Assembly (NCBI GenBank): GCA_964448675.1
Contig: CAYUZU010000024.1
Span: forward strand, 16,413-80,412
Source: CAYUZU01 sp964448675
GTDB taxonomy: Bacteria > Planctomycetota > Phycisphaerae > UBA1845 > Fen-1342
Direction of reading: 5' to 3'
Length of the DNA: 64,000 bases
The notes under the pieces were generated by a model. The model saw only the letters and a list, made by a program, of their open reading frames with translations, did not search any database and was not told the origin of the DNA. Shown here one piece after another: positions 1 through 8,703 of the stretch. Numbering within the stretch: position 1 is the first letter of the stretch; every line of letters starts with the position of its first letter. The position numbers and the translations under genes are program-made.

Positions 1-339
1 CGCCAGCTCGATGCCGTCTTCGAGGTGCTGCATCGCTGGTTCAACGACGAGGAGTTCCGCGGCTGCATCTTCATCAATGCAGCGGCCGAGTTTCCACTGC
101 CGCATGATCCGGCGCACCAGGCCGCCGCCGCCCACAAGCACACGTTCGCCGCGCATGTGCGCCGCCGGGCCGTGGCCGCCGGGCTGCACGATGTGGACGC
201 ATTCACCGCGGCCTACATGCTGCTGGTCGAGGGGGCGATCACCGTGCGGCTGGTGACGGATGATGGCGACGCTGCGCGCGTCGCGCGGCGCATGGCTGTG
301 CTGCTGATCGAGCAGCACACCAACCACGATTGCAGTTGA
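1..339 (+). CDS. TetR/AcrR-family transcriptional regulator, C-terminal part (5' end outside window)
   Basis: The frame is open from base 1 to the TGA at 337-339, so only the last 112 residues are present. The segment FRGCIFINAAAEF followed by alternating helices (AAYMLLVEGAITVRL near the end) resembles the ligand-binding and dimerisation domain of TetR repressors, which often have a GC-F-N-A-EF stretch there. The N-terminal helix-turn-helix is not in the window, so DNA target and ligand cannot be guessed. It is convergent with the holB/tmk pair, 15 bases from the holB stop. Family call is fairly safe; function is unknown. Confidence 0.7.
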   Translation, partial: RQLDAVFEVLHRWFNDEEFRGCIFINAAAEFPLPHDPAHQAAAAHKHTFAAHVRRRAVAAGLHDVDAFTAAYMLLVEGAITVRLVTDDGDAARVARRMAVLLIEQHTNHDCS

Positions 340-354
340 TTCCCCGGCGCCGCC

Positions 355-1500
355 TCAGCGCACCACCGGTGCCTCCCCCGTCAGGGCCACCCCCAGCCGC
401 TCGCAGACCAGCTGTGGTGCGACGTTGCGGTCGAGCATGCGCTCGGCGTTCGCCACCGCCTGGATGCGGGCCTCGAGCTGGTCGGTCGCGTGCGTTTCCG
501 CCAGGCGCTCGGCCCGGGCCCGCGCCTCGGCGAGGTAGCAGAGCTGCGGCGTCCCGCTCGCCAGCAACAGGGCTTCGCGATACAGCGCGGCAACGAGCAT
601 CAGCACCAGCTTGAGGCCACCGCGCAGCTCGTCGGTGGCGACGCTCTTGCCGCCGCTGCCCTTGCCGGCGCCCGCCTCGCCTTCCCCTTCGTCCTCGTCG
701 GCCGCGCGCATGCCCAGGGCCAGCGCTGCCCCCATGTCCACAAGGCCTTTGCCGAAGGCCTCCACATCGCCGCCGCCGAGCGCCGTGATCTGTTCACCCG
801 CGGGCGGCAACAGGGCCAGCAGACCGCCGCGCTGCCACGCCAGCGCCACGCCCAGCCGCCCCTCCGAGAGGTTCGCCAAGGCCAGCGCGTCCGCCGCCGC
901 GAGATCCGTCCGCGCCTGCAGCGTCTCGGCGACGAACGCCCGCGGCAACAGGTCGAACTGCACCCGCTGGCAACGCGAGCGGATCGTCGGCAACAGCCGC
1001 GCGGCGGACGACGTCACGAGCAGCAGGGTCGCGTTTCCCGGCGGCTCCTCGAGCGTCTTCAGCAGCGCGTTCTGTGCTTCCTCGTTCATGCGCTCGGCGT
1101 CGCGGATCACGAATACGCGCCGCGGCCCCTGGGTCGGCTTCAGCCCCGCCGGGTCGATGAGGAAATGCCGCACGACATCGACGACCAGATACAGCCCCTT
1201 GCTGTTGCGGATCGTCGGGGTCGGGTGCAGTTTGTGCAGCCCGCGATGAATCAGGTGGTAGTCCGGATGGTTGTCCGTCGCCAGCAATCGGCAGCCTGTG
1301 CAGGCTCCACACGCATCATCCGCCGGCCCCAGCGATGGCGCCGCGCACAGCAGCCGGGCCGCCATCGCGCGGGCCGTCAGCTCCTTGCCGACGCCCTCGG
1401 GCCCTTCGAACAGGTAGGCGTGCGCCATCCGCCCGCTCGCCAGCGACCGCCGCAGGATCGAGACCGCCCGCGCCTGATGTTGCACATCAGTCAAACGCAC
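355..1500 (-). CDS. holB: DNA polymerase III subunit delta' (clamp-loader ATPase)
   Basis: 381 residues. Delta' is the rigid stator of the clamp loader that places the sliding clamp on primed DNA. Visible features are the N-terminal AAA+ fold with a P-loop-like GPEGVGKE near residue 35, a zinc-binding cluster CGACTGC with an upstream Cys, the sensor-1 like TLLLVTSS, and the SRC motif in TIRSRCQR. Length is close to the family's usual 330-390. The start overlaps the end of tmk by 14 bases, the common tmk-holB pairing, so both are probably one transcription unit. An acidic low-complexity stretch (DEDEGEGEAGAGKGSGG) interrupts the C-terminal domain and looks lineage-specific. Confidence 0.9.
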   Translation of the reverse strand: MRLTDVQHQARAVSILRRSLASGRMAHAYLFEGPEGVGKELTARAMAARLLCAAPSLGPADDACGACTGCRLLATDNHPDYHLIHRGLHKLHPTPTIRNSKGLYLVVDVVRHFLIDPAGLKPTQGPRRVFVIRDAERMNEEAQNALLKTLEEPPGNATLLLVTSSAARLLPTIRSRCQRVQFDLLPRAFVAETLQARTDLAAADALALANLSEGRLGVALAWQRGGLLALLPPAGEQITALGGGDVEAFGKGLVDMGAALALGMRAADEDEGEGEAGAGKGSGGKSVATDELRGGLKLVLMLVAALYREALLLASGTPQLCYLAEARARAERLAETHATDQLEARIQAVANAERMLDRNVAPQLVCERLGVALTGEAPVVR

Positions 1501-2164
1501 GCCGCATCACCTCCTGCACTTCCGCCCATACCGTCGCCGCATCGCGGCTCGCGTCCACCACCTCGACCCGGCTCGGATAGATGTCGCCCAATCCCAGGAA
1601 CAACTGTCGCACCTTGCGGTGGTAATCGAGCGGGCGGCGCTCCATCGCGTCGGGCGTGGCGCCGTCAAACATGCTGAGCTGCCCCACATCGCCCTTGCGC
1701 GTGGCGTGGTGCGGCTTGCGTCCGGTCCGTTCGAACCCGACTTCCGGCGGCACATCGAGAATCACCGTCAGGTCGGGCCACAGGTCATCCACCGCGTGGC
1801 GCCCCAGCTCGATGATCTGCGCGAGCGACACGCCGACCGCGCCCTGGTACGCACACGTCGCCGAGATGAACCGGTCACACAGCACGGTCTCGCCTGCGTC
1901 CAACGCCGGCCGCACGACTTCGTTCACGAGCTGTGCCCGCGAGGCCATGAACAGCAGCGTCTCGCACCGTGGTGCCATCTCGGACAGGTCGAAGTCCAGC
2001 AGCACGTGGCGGATGCGGTCGCCGATCTCGGTGCCGCCGGGGTCGCGCGCCCGCCGACAGTGCCCGCCTTCGGCCGCGACGAGCTCCGCCAGGTGCTCGA
2101 GCACGGTGCCCTTGCCCGAGCCGTCCGGCCCGTCCACCACGATGAATCTGCCCGCCAGTTGCAT
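1487..2164 (-). CDS. tmk: Thymidylate kinase
   Basis: 225 residues. It phosphorylates dTMP to dTDP in dTTP synthesis. The P-loop GPDGSGKGT lies within the first 20 residues, and the DR(F/Y) motif appears in LCDRFISATCAYQG. Between them and the C-terminus is a family-variable lid with basic residues (ERTGRKPHH). I start at the ATG at 2164 because the P-loop then sits where it does in known Tmk proteins; the reading frame stays open 30 codons further upstream, but that extension is low-complexity Ala/Gly. It overlaps holB, which follows it. Confidence 0.9.
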   Translation of the reverse strand: MQLAGRFIVVDGPDGSGKGTVLEHLAELVAAEGGHCRRARDPGGTEIGDRIRHVLLDFDLSEMAPRCETLLFMASRAQLVNEVVRPALDAGETVLCDRFISATCAYQGAVGVSLAQIIELGRHAVDDLWPDLTVILDVPPEVGFERTGRKPHHATRKGDVGQLSMFDGATPDAMERRPLDYHRKVRQLFLGLGDIYPSRVEVVDASRDAATVWAEVQEVMRRAFD

Positions 2165-2262
2165 GCCCGCGAAGGTAGTGCAATCCACGTCGCGCAGCAA
2201 CCAATGCCCGCTCGCGGCCGCCGCGGTTGACGCCGGGCCGCCGGCAGCCGTCAAATACCGCC

Positions 2263-2847
2263 ATGGACACGCTGACGTGGCTGTTTCTCGAGTCCCGCCT
2301 CGCCCTCGGGGCCCTCCTCGGCACCATGCTGTTCATCCTGCTTGTGCACTGGCGTCGCGGTGGCAAGGCGCGGCCGTTGCATTTGGGCCTGGTCGTGGCG
2401 CTCGTGCTGCTCGTGGTCCAGACGGTCGTGATGACACGCCGCGAGCACGCGCTGCGGGCACTGCAGCAGCTCGAAACCGCCGTCGAGGACGCCCAGGTTG
2501 CGGCGGTGGCCCCGCTGCTCGCGGCCGGCTTCACGGCCGGCGAAGCGGACTACGACAAGCTCGATCGCACGGCGTTTCTCGAGCTGGTGCGCGACCGCAT
2601 GCGCGAAATCGACATCCACTGGGTCCGCCGCACCGAGTTCGAAATGACCGCGTCCGCCGCCGACCGCTTCGTCGTGCACACGACCTACCTTGCAGAGTAC
2701 TCGGCGCGGAACTTCGGCGGCCCGATCCGGTCGAAGTGGGCATTCACCTTCGTCCGCGTGCCGGACGGCTGGCGCATCGGCCACATCCGGGCGCTGGAGA
2801 TCGGCGGCCTGGCCCACCCCACGTTCAACCAGATCGGCGGGTTCTAG
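2263..2847 (+). CDS. Membrane-anchored protein with SnoaL/NTF2-like domain
   Basis: 194 residues, not assigned to a named family. Two hydrophobic segments (about residues 5-25 and 38-57) precede a soluble domain with the alternating pattern of the NTF2-like fold: a helix-rich start, then strands such as FVVHTTYLAEYS and WAFTFVRVPDGWRIGHI. The ending WRIGHI is typical of SnoaL-like domains of unknown ligand. The ATG at 2263 is chosen over an upstream TTG because it starts directly before the first membrane segment. Its stop overlaps the stop of the convergent gene at 2844 within the four bases CTAG. Confidence 0.6.
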   Translation: MDTLTWLFLESRLALGALLGTMLFILLVHWRRGGKARPLHLGLVVALVLLVVQTVVMTRREHALRALQQLETAVEDAQVAAVAPLLAAGFTAGEADYDKLDRTAFLELVRDRMREIDIHWVRRTEFEMTASAADRFVVHTTYLAEYSARNFGGPIRSKWAFTFVRVPDGWRIGHIRALEIGGLAHPTFNQIGGF

Positions 2848-4397
2848 CCGAAGAAGCGCCGCTCGGCGATGCGCGTTTCGGCCTCGCGCATGTCCATGAC
2901 GGACCATTGCAGTGCGGCGCAGGAGATGTGTATCACGACCAGCATGGCGAGCAGGCGCAGCGGCCCGCGGCCGGGGTTGCGCAAGGGACGCAGCTGCAGC
3001 AGGCCCCCCAGGAGCATCAGCGGCACGAAAGGGATCCACAGGCGCGGCGTCTCGATATTGGTGAAGCCGACCGTCGCGAGCAGCACCACACCCGTCGTGA
3101 GCAGCAGGGCCCGGCCAAACCGGGCGTCGGGGTCGGTGACCCGCTGCGGCCGGGCGGCGGGCGCGAGTGCCCAGAGCATCACGGCCCACCATGCGACGCC
3201 GACAAACAGCAGGAACAGCGGAATGCCCAGGAGCTGCCAGGCGAGCGGCATGGCGTCCGGGCCGCGCGTGACCTCGCCTTGCGAAGCGGCGACGGCGCGG
3301 ACGCTGGCCAGCAGGTCGAAGTCCACCAGCAGATAGAGCAGCGCGGTGCCGACACAAAACCCCGCAGCCGCCGGCAGGAATGCACAGAACAGCAACCGCC
3401 GCCGCGCGTCGCGGTCGCCGAGCGCGCTGAGCGCGCTCGCGACGAGCACGACGCCCGCGACCCATACGTGCACCAGGCTCAGCAGCACACCTGCCAGCAG
3501 CGCTAGCCCTGCCAGCAGGCCCGCCCAGGGCACACCGCGGCGGGCCGCGTAGAGCCACAACAGCAGCGGCAGCGCGATGGTGAGCAGTTGGGCCGGGTCC
3601 TTGCCCGGCGTGAAGAGCAGCGTCGCGGGGGTGAAGACACACAGCGCGGCGCAGGCGGCGCTGGGGGCGGCGGGCCAATACAGCCGACCGACGGCGTAGA
3701 AGAGCGGTGCGGACAACAGCCACAGGGTGATGAGCAGCCAGAAGAACATGAGGCCGACGGCGACCGAGTGGCGGATGTTCTCGGCGCCGGGGATGCGGTC
3801 GAGCGGCGCGGTGATGTGCTCTTCGAGGCCGGGCACGACTTGCAGGAGGTCCTCGGCGACCAGCGCCAGCAGTGTCGCGCCCGGCGGGTTGCTGATGATG
3901 CGCGTGCCGCGCATGAGGTGTTCCGGCGTGCGGGCGCGTTGCGGGAAAGCGTGCAGGTAAGCAGCCACGTCGTCGATCTGCAGCGCTTCATCAACAAACG
4001 CGCCGTCGTGAGACATGGAGTGCGTGTTGAATACGTGCTGGTTGAAATGAAACGGCGGGGCGAACCAGGTCCACAACCCCAGCGCGATCGCGCCGACGGC
4101 GACCACCAGCAGCCCGGCCCGCCGGCGCGCTGCGGTGGTGCTCCCCGCCAGCCACACGCCGGCACCCAGGACCACGCCGATCATGGCGGCCAGCGGCACG
4201 GCCATCAGACGGAAGCTCGAGACCGGCGAGTAGAGGTAGTCGAAGCGGCCCTTGCAGCCCAGCGGAATCGCCAGTTGCCGGCAGACGATCAGCGCCAGCA
4301 GCGGCAGCACGGCCCCCAGCGCGATACCGAGCCACAGGGGGCGCAGCCGCGTCTGAGCGGGCGGCATCTGGCGGTTCGGCGGGTGCTTAGCGGTCAT
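2844..4397 (-). CDS. Polytopic membrane protein, probable GT-C-type glycosyltransferase
   Basis: 517 residues with about ten to twelve hydrophobic segments and a long first periplasmic loop (FAPPFHFNQHVFNTHSMS) carrying His and Asp residues. This topology resembles GT-C membrane glycosyltransferases of the dolichyl-phosphate-mannose type, but no clear DxD or ExD motif stands out, so the enzymatic call is tentative. The chosen ATG at 4397 overlaps the end of the upstream MFS-acyltransferase gene by 11 bases, which suggests translational coupling and a shared role in envelope lipid or glycan handling. Another ATG lies 12 codons upstream. Confidence 0.55.
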   Translation of the reverse strand: MTAKHPPNRQMPPAQTRLRPLWLGIALGAVLPLLALIVCRQLAIPLGCKGRFDYLYSPVSSFRLMAVPLAAMIGVVLGAGVWLAGSTTAARRRAGLLVVAVGAIALGLWTWFAPPFHFNQHVFNTHSMSHDGAFVDEALQIDDVAAYLHAFPQRARTPEHLMRGTRIISNPPGATLLALVAEDLLQVVPGLEEHITAPLDRIPGAENIRHSVAVGLMFFWLLITLWLLSAPLFYAVGRLYWPAAPSAACAALCVFTPATLLFTPGKDPAQLLTIALPLLLWLYAARRGVPWAGLLAGLALLAGVLLSLVHVWVAGVVLVASALSALGDRDARRRLLFCAFLPAAAGFCVGTALLYLLVDFDLLASVRAVAASQGEVTRGPDAMPLAWQLLGIPLFLLFVGVAWWAVMLWALAPAARPQRVTDPDARFGRALLLTTGVVLLATVGFTNIETPRLWIPFVPLMLLGGLLQLRPLRNPGRGPLRLLAMLVVIHISCAALQWSVMDMREAETRIAERRFFG

Positions 4398-6294
4398 TGT
4401 CGGGCATCTCGTCGGCGAGGGCGCGGATCTCACGCATGATCAGTTCAGTCGCTTCCTGCGGCGCGGCCTTGTCGCGCTCGCGGCCGCGGAACGCGGACAG
4501 GTCGACAGGCTGGCCGTAGCGCACGCGGGCCTTGTGCCGGCGGAAGAGCGCGAGGAACGGGTTGTAGTCGTACCGGGTACCGCTGAGGTGAACGGGGATT
4601 ACCGGGGCGTCGGTGCGCAGGGCGAGCAGCCCCACGCCGGACTTCGCCTCGGGATCTTCCTCGTCGGGCGAAACGTAGGTGCCCTGGGGGAAGATGCCGA
4701 GGCACTGCCCGGCTTTGAGATGCCGCAGCGATTGGGCGAGGAACGACTTGCCGGGTTTTTCGCGGTTGACGGGGACGCAGTTGACCAGGCGCATGAACCA
4801 GCCGGCGATGGGCGCGTGGTAGTAGCGCTGGTCGACGAGAAAACCGACCAGCCGGTGGGGGCAGGTGCTGAGGATGAGCAGGGCGTCGATGCCCGACGTG
4901 TGGTTTGCCGCAAGGATGACTGGACCCTCGCGCGGCACGGTGCACGGGCCGACGCGTCGCACGCGGGCCCAGAAGCGCACGTAGAAGACGAGCACACTCC
5001 AGAGCGACGTGATGGTCGTGCTATAGGGGCTCGAGCGGCCGTAGACATTGCTCGACACGAGCAACGCGATGAACATCGCCGCCGCGGTCAGGACCAGGAT
5101 CCACGCGACGTAGCGGTCCAGGCCCGCGATGGGCGTCAGCCCGAGTGCGCCGGTGGCCAGCACCATCGCCGCCATGGTCGTCATGTCGGACACGCCGAAG
5201 ACGCGGCCGCGCCGGCTGTCGGGCACGAGGCGCTGCAGCGTGGCGTTGATCGTGACCAGCAGGACCGCGCCACCCAGTCCGAGCAGCACCAGGCACAGGG
5301 CGGCCAGACCGCCCCCGAGCTGCGCCGCAAACACGGCCGCCAGCGCCAGCAACCCCACGGTTGCCAGCGACAGGCCGGTGACGATTGCCGGCTGAATGCT
5401 CAGGCTCGGCCCGACGATGGTCATGAGGACGGCCCCGACGACCATGCCGACCGCCGGCAGCGCCCGGTAATTGCCGACGTCGGAATAGCGTGTGCTGACG
5501 ATTTCCTTCACGATCGCCGGCACGCACGAATACACGACGCCCGCCGCTCCCCAGAACAGGGCCCCCAGCCCGATCATCTGGGCCACGCGGCGGTGCTGCC
5601 GGACGTAGGTGAAGCCTTCGAGCAGCGGGGTCAGGACGTGCCGGCGTCCCGGCCGCGTCGGCTGGCGCTGCACGCGCGGTGCGAGGATGAGCAGGATGAG
5701 TGCCGCGCTGAGCACGTACGTCAGGCTGTTGACGCGAAAGTTCCACACGGCGCCGAAGTGCTCGACCGCGTGGCCGCCGACGGTAAACCCGATCATGGCA
5801 CCGATCGGGGCCAGCGCGCCGATCATGCCGTTGGCACGCACCAGCTGGTCGGAGCGCACCAGCGTCGGCAGCATGGCCTGCCGCGCGGGCGAGAAGAACG
5901 CCGCCAGCACCCCCAGCATCATCTGGGTCGTCATGACGGTGTAGGGGCCGAAGCCCCAGTCCTGGAACGCCGGCACGAGCGTGGCGAAGTTGATCACCAC
6001 CACGGCGCGCGCCAGATCGGCCGCGATCATGGTCCCTTTGCGGCTGAAGCGGTCGGCGCACCAGCCGGCGAGGGGTCCCAGCACGATGTACGGCAGGAAG
6101 AGCCCGAATAACATGAGCGCCATCAAGCGCGTGGCCTGCTCGCCTTCCATGGCCGCCATCAGCTTGAGCTGGCCGAGGTCGTTGAAGTTGTCGCCGACGG
6201 CGGCGATGAAGTACGCTGCCCACAGCAGCATGAATCCGCGGTTGCGGAGCAGGCTCTCGGGGTAGGCGGTTCTCGCGGGCGTCGCTGGGCTCAT
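4387..6294 (-). CDS. MFS transporter fused to PlsC-type acyltransferase
   Basis: 635 residues. Residues 1-420 form a 12-segment major-facilitator domain similar to lysophospholipid transporters (LplT-like), beginning PESLLRNRGFMLLWAAYF. Residues about 440-630 form a 1-acylglycerol-3-phosphate acyltransferase domain with the catalytic HX4D box in NHTSGID and the substrate loop FPQGTYVSPDEEDPE. The layout parallels Aas/LplT proteins, which flip lysophospholipids and re-acylate them at the inner membrane, but the AMP-ligase domain of Aas is missing. Start 6294 is preceded by GAGGAACC, a good ribosome-binding site; the open frame extends 92 codons upstream without family similarity. Confidence 0.85.
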   Translation of the reverse strand: MSPATPARTAYPESLLRNRGFMLLWAAYFIAAVGDNFNDLGQLKLMAAMEGEQATRLMALMLFGLFLPYIVLGPLAGWCADRFSRKGTMIAADLARAVVVINFATLVPAFQDWGFGPYTVMTTQMMLGVLAAFFSPARQAMLPTLVRSDQLVRANGMIGALAPIGAMIGFTVGGHAVEHFGAVWNFRVNSLTYVLSAALILLILAPRVQRQPTRPGRRHVLTPLLEGFTYVRQHRRVAQMIGLGALFWGAAGVVYSCVPAIVKEIVSTRYSDVGNYRALPAVGMVVGAVLMTIVGPSLSIQPAIVTGLSLATVGLLALAAVFAAQLGGGLAALCLVLLGLGGAVLLVTINATLQRLVPDSRRGRVFGVSDMTTMAAMVLATGALGLTPIAGLDRYVAWILVLTAAAMFIALLVSSNVYGRSSPYSTTITSLWSVLVFYVRFWARVRRVGPCTVPREGPVILAANHTSGIDALLILSTCPHRLVGFLVDQRYYHAPIAGWFMRLVNCVPVNREKPGKSFLAQSLRHLKAGQCLGIFPQGTYVSPDEEDPEAKSGVGLLALRTDAPVIPVHLSGTRYDYNPFLALFRRHKARVRYGQPVDLSAFRGRERDKAAPQEATELIMREIRALADEMPDNDR

Positions 6295-6421
6295 GGTTCC
6301 TCGGCTTGGCTGCGGTGTACGGCGAAACTGTACGAGGCCGCTCGCGGCAGGTAAACCCGCCACCGCCGACGGGCCATGGCGGTAGAATAATCGAGAGCGC
6401 AGGAATTCGCGGAGGTGCGAT

Positions 6422-6919
6422 ATGCGACGCGTTTTACGACGAACCACGTGGGCCTGCCTGGTGGTGGGCTGGGCGCTGTGGGGCTGCGAGAGCCAGCCGC
6501 CGGCGGGGGAGCAGACCCAGCCGCCGACGCGGCCCGCTCCCAAGCCGGCCCCCGACACCGCTCGGCCCACGCCCCCTCCCCCACCGCCGCCGACCGAGGT
6601 GCCTCGCGAGGAAGCGGCCGCGCCAGAGCTGCCGGACTACTTGGCCGTGGTATCCAAAGGTGATCTGGCGCCGGGCTACGAGCTGCAGGTCTTGACCGTC
6701 GCCGGCCGCAAGCTGTCGATCGATACGCGCAATGTGCAGCGGCTGCGCATCGACCGCGACAAGCTGCCGCTGGAGACCGACCGCAGCATCGCCCTGATCC
6801 TCGACGGGCAGGGGTTCGAGTGGCGGGCAGACTCGGACATCGAGGAATTCGTCCGGTCGCCCAATGGCGTATGGGAGCCGGTCAAGCCCGAAGACGAAGC
6901 CCCGCGGTACCAGCCCTGA
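6422..6919 (+). CDS. Proline-rich lipoprotein, function unknown
   Basis: 165 residues. A basic N-terminus, a hydrophobic stretch and the lipobox LWGC (about residues 19-22) mark a lipid-anchored exported protein. A Pro/Ala linker (TPPPPPPPTEVPREE) follows and probably spans periplasmic space, then a small domain of about 90 residues (from LPDYLAVVSKGDLAPGYEL). That domain is not recognised. An AGGAGG-like site (GGAGGTGCGAT) precedes the ATG. It is the first gene of the run that continues through the TlyA-like, WaaF and kinase genes, separated from the next by two bases. Confidence 0.6.
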   Translation: MRRVLRRTTWACLVVGWALWGCESQPPAGEQTQPPTRPAPKPAPDTARPTPPPPPPPTEVPREEAAAPELPDYLAVVSKGDLAPGYELQVLTVAGRKLSIDTRNVQRLRIDRDKLPLETDRSIALILDGQGFEWRADSDIEEFVRSPNGVWEPVKPEDEAPRYQP

Positions 6920-6921
6920 TC

Positions 6922-7491
6922 ATGGCACGCGACGATTGCCCCTACGTCTCGCGCGGCGGGTTGAAGCTGGCGGCGGCGCTCGACGCGTTCGCGCTCGACG
7001 TCGCCGGCCTGACCTGCGCCGACTTCGGCAGCCACGCGGGGGGCTTCGTCGACTGCCTGCTGCAGCGCGGCGCGCGGCACGTCTTCGCCGTCGACACCGG
7101 CTATGGCGTGCTCGACTACAAGCTGCGCAAGGACGACCGCGTCACGGTCTGCGAACGCACCAACGCGATGCACTTCGACTGCCCCACGCCCTGCGACCTG
7201 ATCACCATCGACGTCGGGTGGACGCCGCAGCGGCTGATCCTGCCGGCGGCGCAGCGCGGCCTGGCAGCCGGCGGGCGGGTCGTGTCGCTGGTCAAGCCGC
7301 AATACGAGGCCCCCAAGGCCTGGTTGACTGGTGGGGTCGTGCCCGCGGAGCGGCTGGCGGGGGTGCTGGCCCAGTGTCGCCAGGACGTGACGCAGCTGGG
7401 CTGGCAGGTGCTGGACGACGTGCCGAGCCCGATCTGCGGCCACGGCGGCAACCGCGAGACGCTGTGGCTGCTGGGACGGGACGCGACCTGA
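6922..7491 (+). CDS. TlyA/FtsJ-type RNA methyltransferase domain protein without S4 domain
   Basis: 189 residues. It matches the Rossmann methyltransferase half of TlyA (2'-O-methyltransferase of rRNA): YVSRGGLKL at the start, a SAM site with GGFVDCLLQRGA, then VFAVDTGYGVLDYKLR and the ERTN motif. The N-terminal S4 RNA-binding domain of normal TlyA is absent; the ATG two bases after the lipoprotein stop begins right at the methyltransferase domain. The usual LDVGASTGG motif is altered to ADFGSHAGG. It may still methylate RNA or may have another substrate; its place before LPS core genes gives no direct hint. Confidence 0.75.
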   Translation: MARDDCPYVSRGGLKLAAALDAFALDVAGLTCADFGSHAGGFVDCLLQRGARHVFAVDTGYGVLDYKLRKDDRVTVCERTNAMHFDCPTPCDLITIDVGWTPQRLILPAAQRGLAAGGRVVSLVKPQYEAPKAWLTGGVVPAERLAGVLAQCRQDVTQLGWQVLDDVPSPICGHGGNRETLWLLGRDAT

Positions 7492-7546
7492 ATCCGCAAC
7501 CGCGAGCGGTCCACCCCGGCCCGCGAATCTGCTACAATGCCCCGCT

Positions 7547-8698
7547 ATGCCTGCGTTTGTGCCCAACAGCAGCCCCAGTCGGATCCTGGTGGTGATTCCG
7601 AACTGGGTTGGCGATGTGGTGATGGCCACCCCCGTTCTGGCTGCGCTGCGCGCCCATTTCGCCGACGCGCGGATCACATACCTGATGCGGCGCTACGTGA
7701 ATGACATTCTCGACGGCTGCGGCTGGCATGACCAGGTCTTTCACTGGCCCACCAGCGGCGGCCTGGCCCGCGAGGTCTACACGCTGCGCATGGCCCGCCG
7801 GCTGCGCGGGCAGCGCTTCGACCTCGCCCTGCTGCTGACCAATTCGTTCCGCTCGGCGCTGGCGGCATGGCGCGCCGGCGTGCGGCGTCGCGTGGGATAC
7901 GCGCGGGAGGGGCGCGGCTGGCTGCTCACGGACCGCCTGCGGGCGTTGCGGGCGCATGGTGAGTTCGTCCCGGCGCCGGTGCTCGATTACTACGTGCGGC
8001 TGGCCGAGTATGTGGGCTGCCCGGTGGCGGATCGTCGGCTGCACCTGGGGCTCACGCCGCAACAGGAACGTGCGGGGGAGACCCTGCTGCGGCGCTACGG
8101 CCTGGACGATGACCAGCCGTATGCAGTCATCAATCCCGGGGCGGCGTTCGGCGCGTCGAAGTGCTGGCCGGCCGAGCGTTTCGCGGCGGTGTGCGATCGG
8201 CTGCGCGACGAACACGGCTTGCGCAGCGTGTTGATCGGCAACCCGAAGACCGAAGCGGAGCTGATGCAGGCCATCGCCGACGCGGCGCGCAGCGCGCCCG
8301 TCTGCTGTATCGACCCGCCGACGACGTTGGGCTCGCTGAAGGTGATGGTGCGCGAGGCGTCGCTGCTGGTGTGCAACGACACCGGCCCGCGGCACTACGG
8401 CAACGCGTTCGACGTGCCCACGGTGACGATCTTCGGCCCGACGCACCAGGAGTGGACCGACACGGGGTACGAGCGCGAGGTCAAGCTCCAGGTGCCCGTG
8501 GAGTGCGGGCCGTGCCAGCTCAAACGCTGTCCGATCGACCTGCGCTGCCTGACGAACCTCACCGTCGACATGGTCATGGACGCCGTGCGCACGGTGTTGG
8601 CGCAACGACCGGTGACGCGGGCCCGCGCGGTCGAGTCGGCGCCCGACCTCGCGCCGCCCTTGAGCCCGCCCGCCTGGTCAGTCCAACAGGAGAGCTGA
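7547..8698 (+). CDS. waaF: ADP-heptose:LPS heptosyltransferase II-like (GT9)
   Basis: 383 residues. GT9 enzymes transfer heptose from ADP-heptose to the inner core of LPS on the cytoplasmic face of the inner membrane. The N-terminal ILVVIPNWVGDVVMATPVL and the C-terminal INPGAAFGASKCWP followed later by NDTGPRHYGNAF are close to the WaaF signatures (NPGA--G--K-WP and NDSG--H). Length fits. It leads into two LPS-kinase-like genes and a GT4, so this is a core-region assembly operon. A TACAAT hexamer 10 bases before the ATG could be a -10 element but no good -35 is seen. Confidence 0.85.
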   Translation: MPAFVPNSSPSRILVVIPNWVGDVVMATPVLAALRAHFADARITYLMRRYVNDILDGCGWHDQVFHWPTSGGLAREVYTLRMARRLRGQRFDLALLLTNSFRSALAAWRAGVRRRVGYAREGRGWLLTDRLRALRAHGEFVPAPVLDYYVRLAEYVGCPVADRRLHLGLTPQQERAGETLLRRYGLDDDQPYAVINPGAAFGASKCWPAERFAAVCDRLRDEHGLRSVLIGNPKTEAELMQAIADAARSAPVCCIDPPTTLGSLKVMVREASLLVCNDTGPRHYGNAFDVPTVTIFGPTHQEWTDTGYEREVKLQVPVECGPCQLKRCPIDLRCLTNLTVDMVMDAVRTVLAQRPVTRARAVESAPDLAPPLSPPAWSVQQES

Positions 8699-8703
8699 TT
8701 CCG

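Noticed and set aside
490..1677. Long open frame on the plus strand opposite holB and tmk
   Set aside because: Arg/Gln/Pro-rich product without any family pattern; it mirrors the well-supported holB/tmk genes and is a GC-driven shadow.
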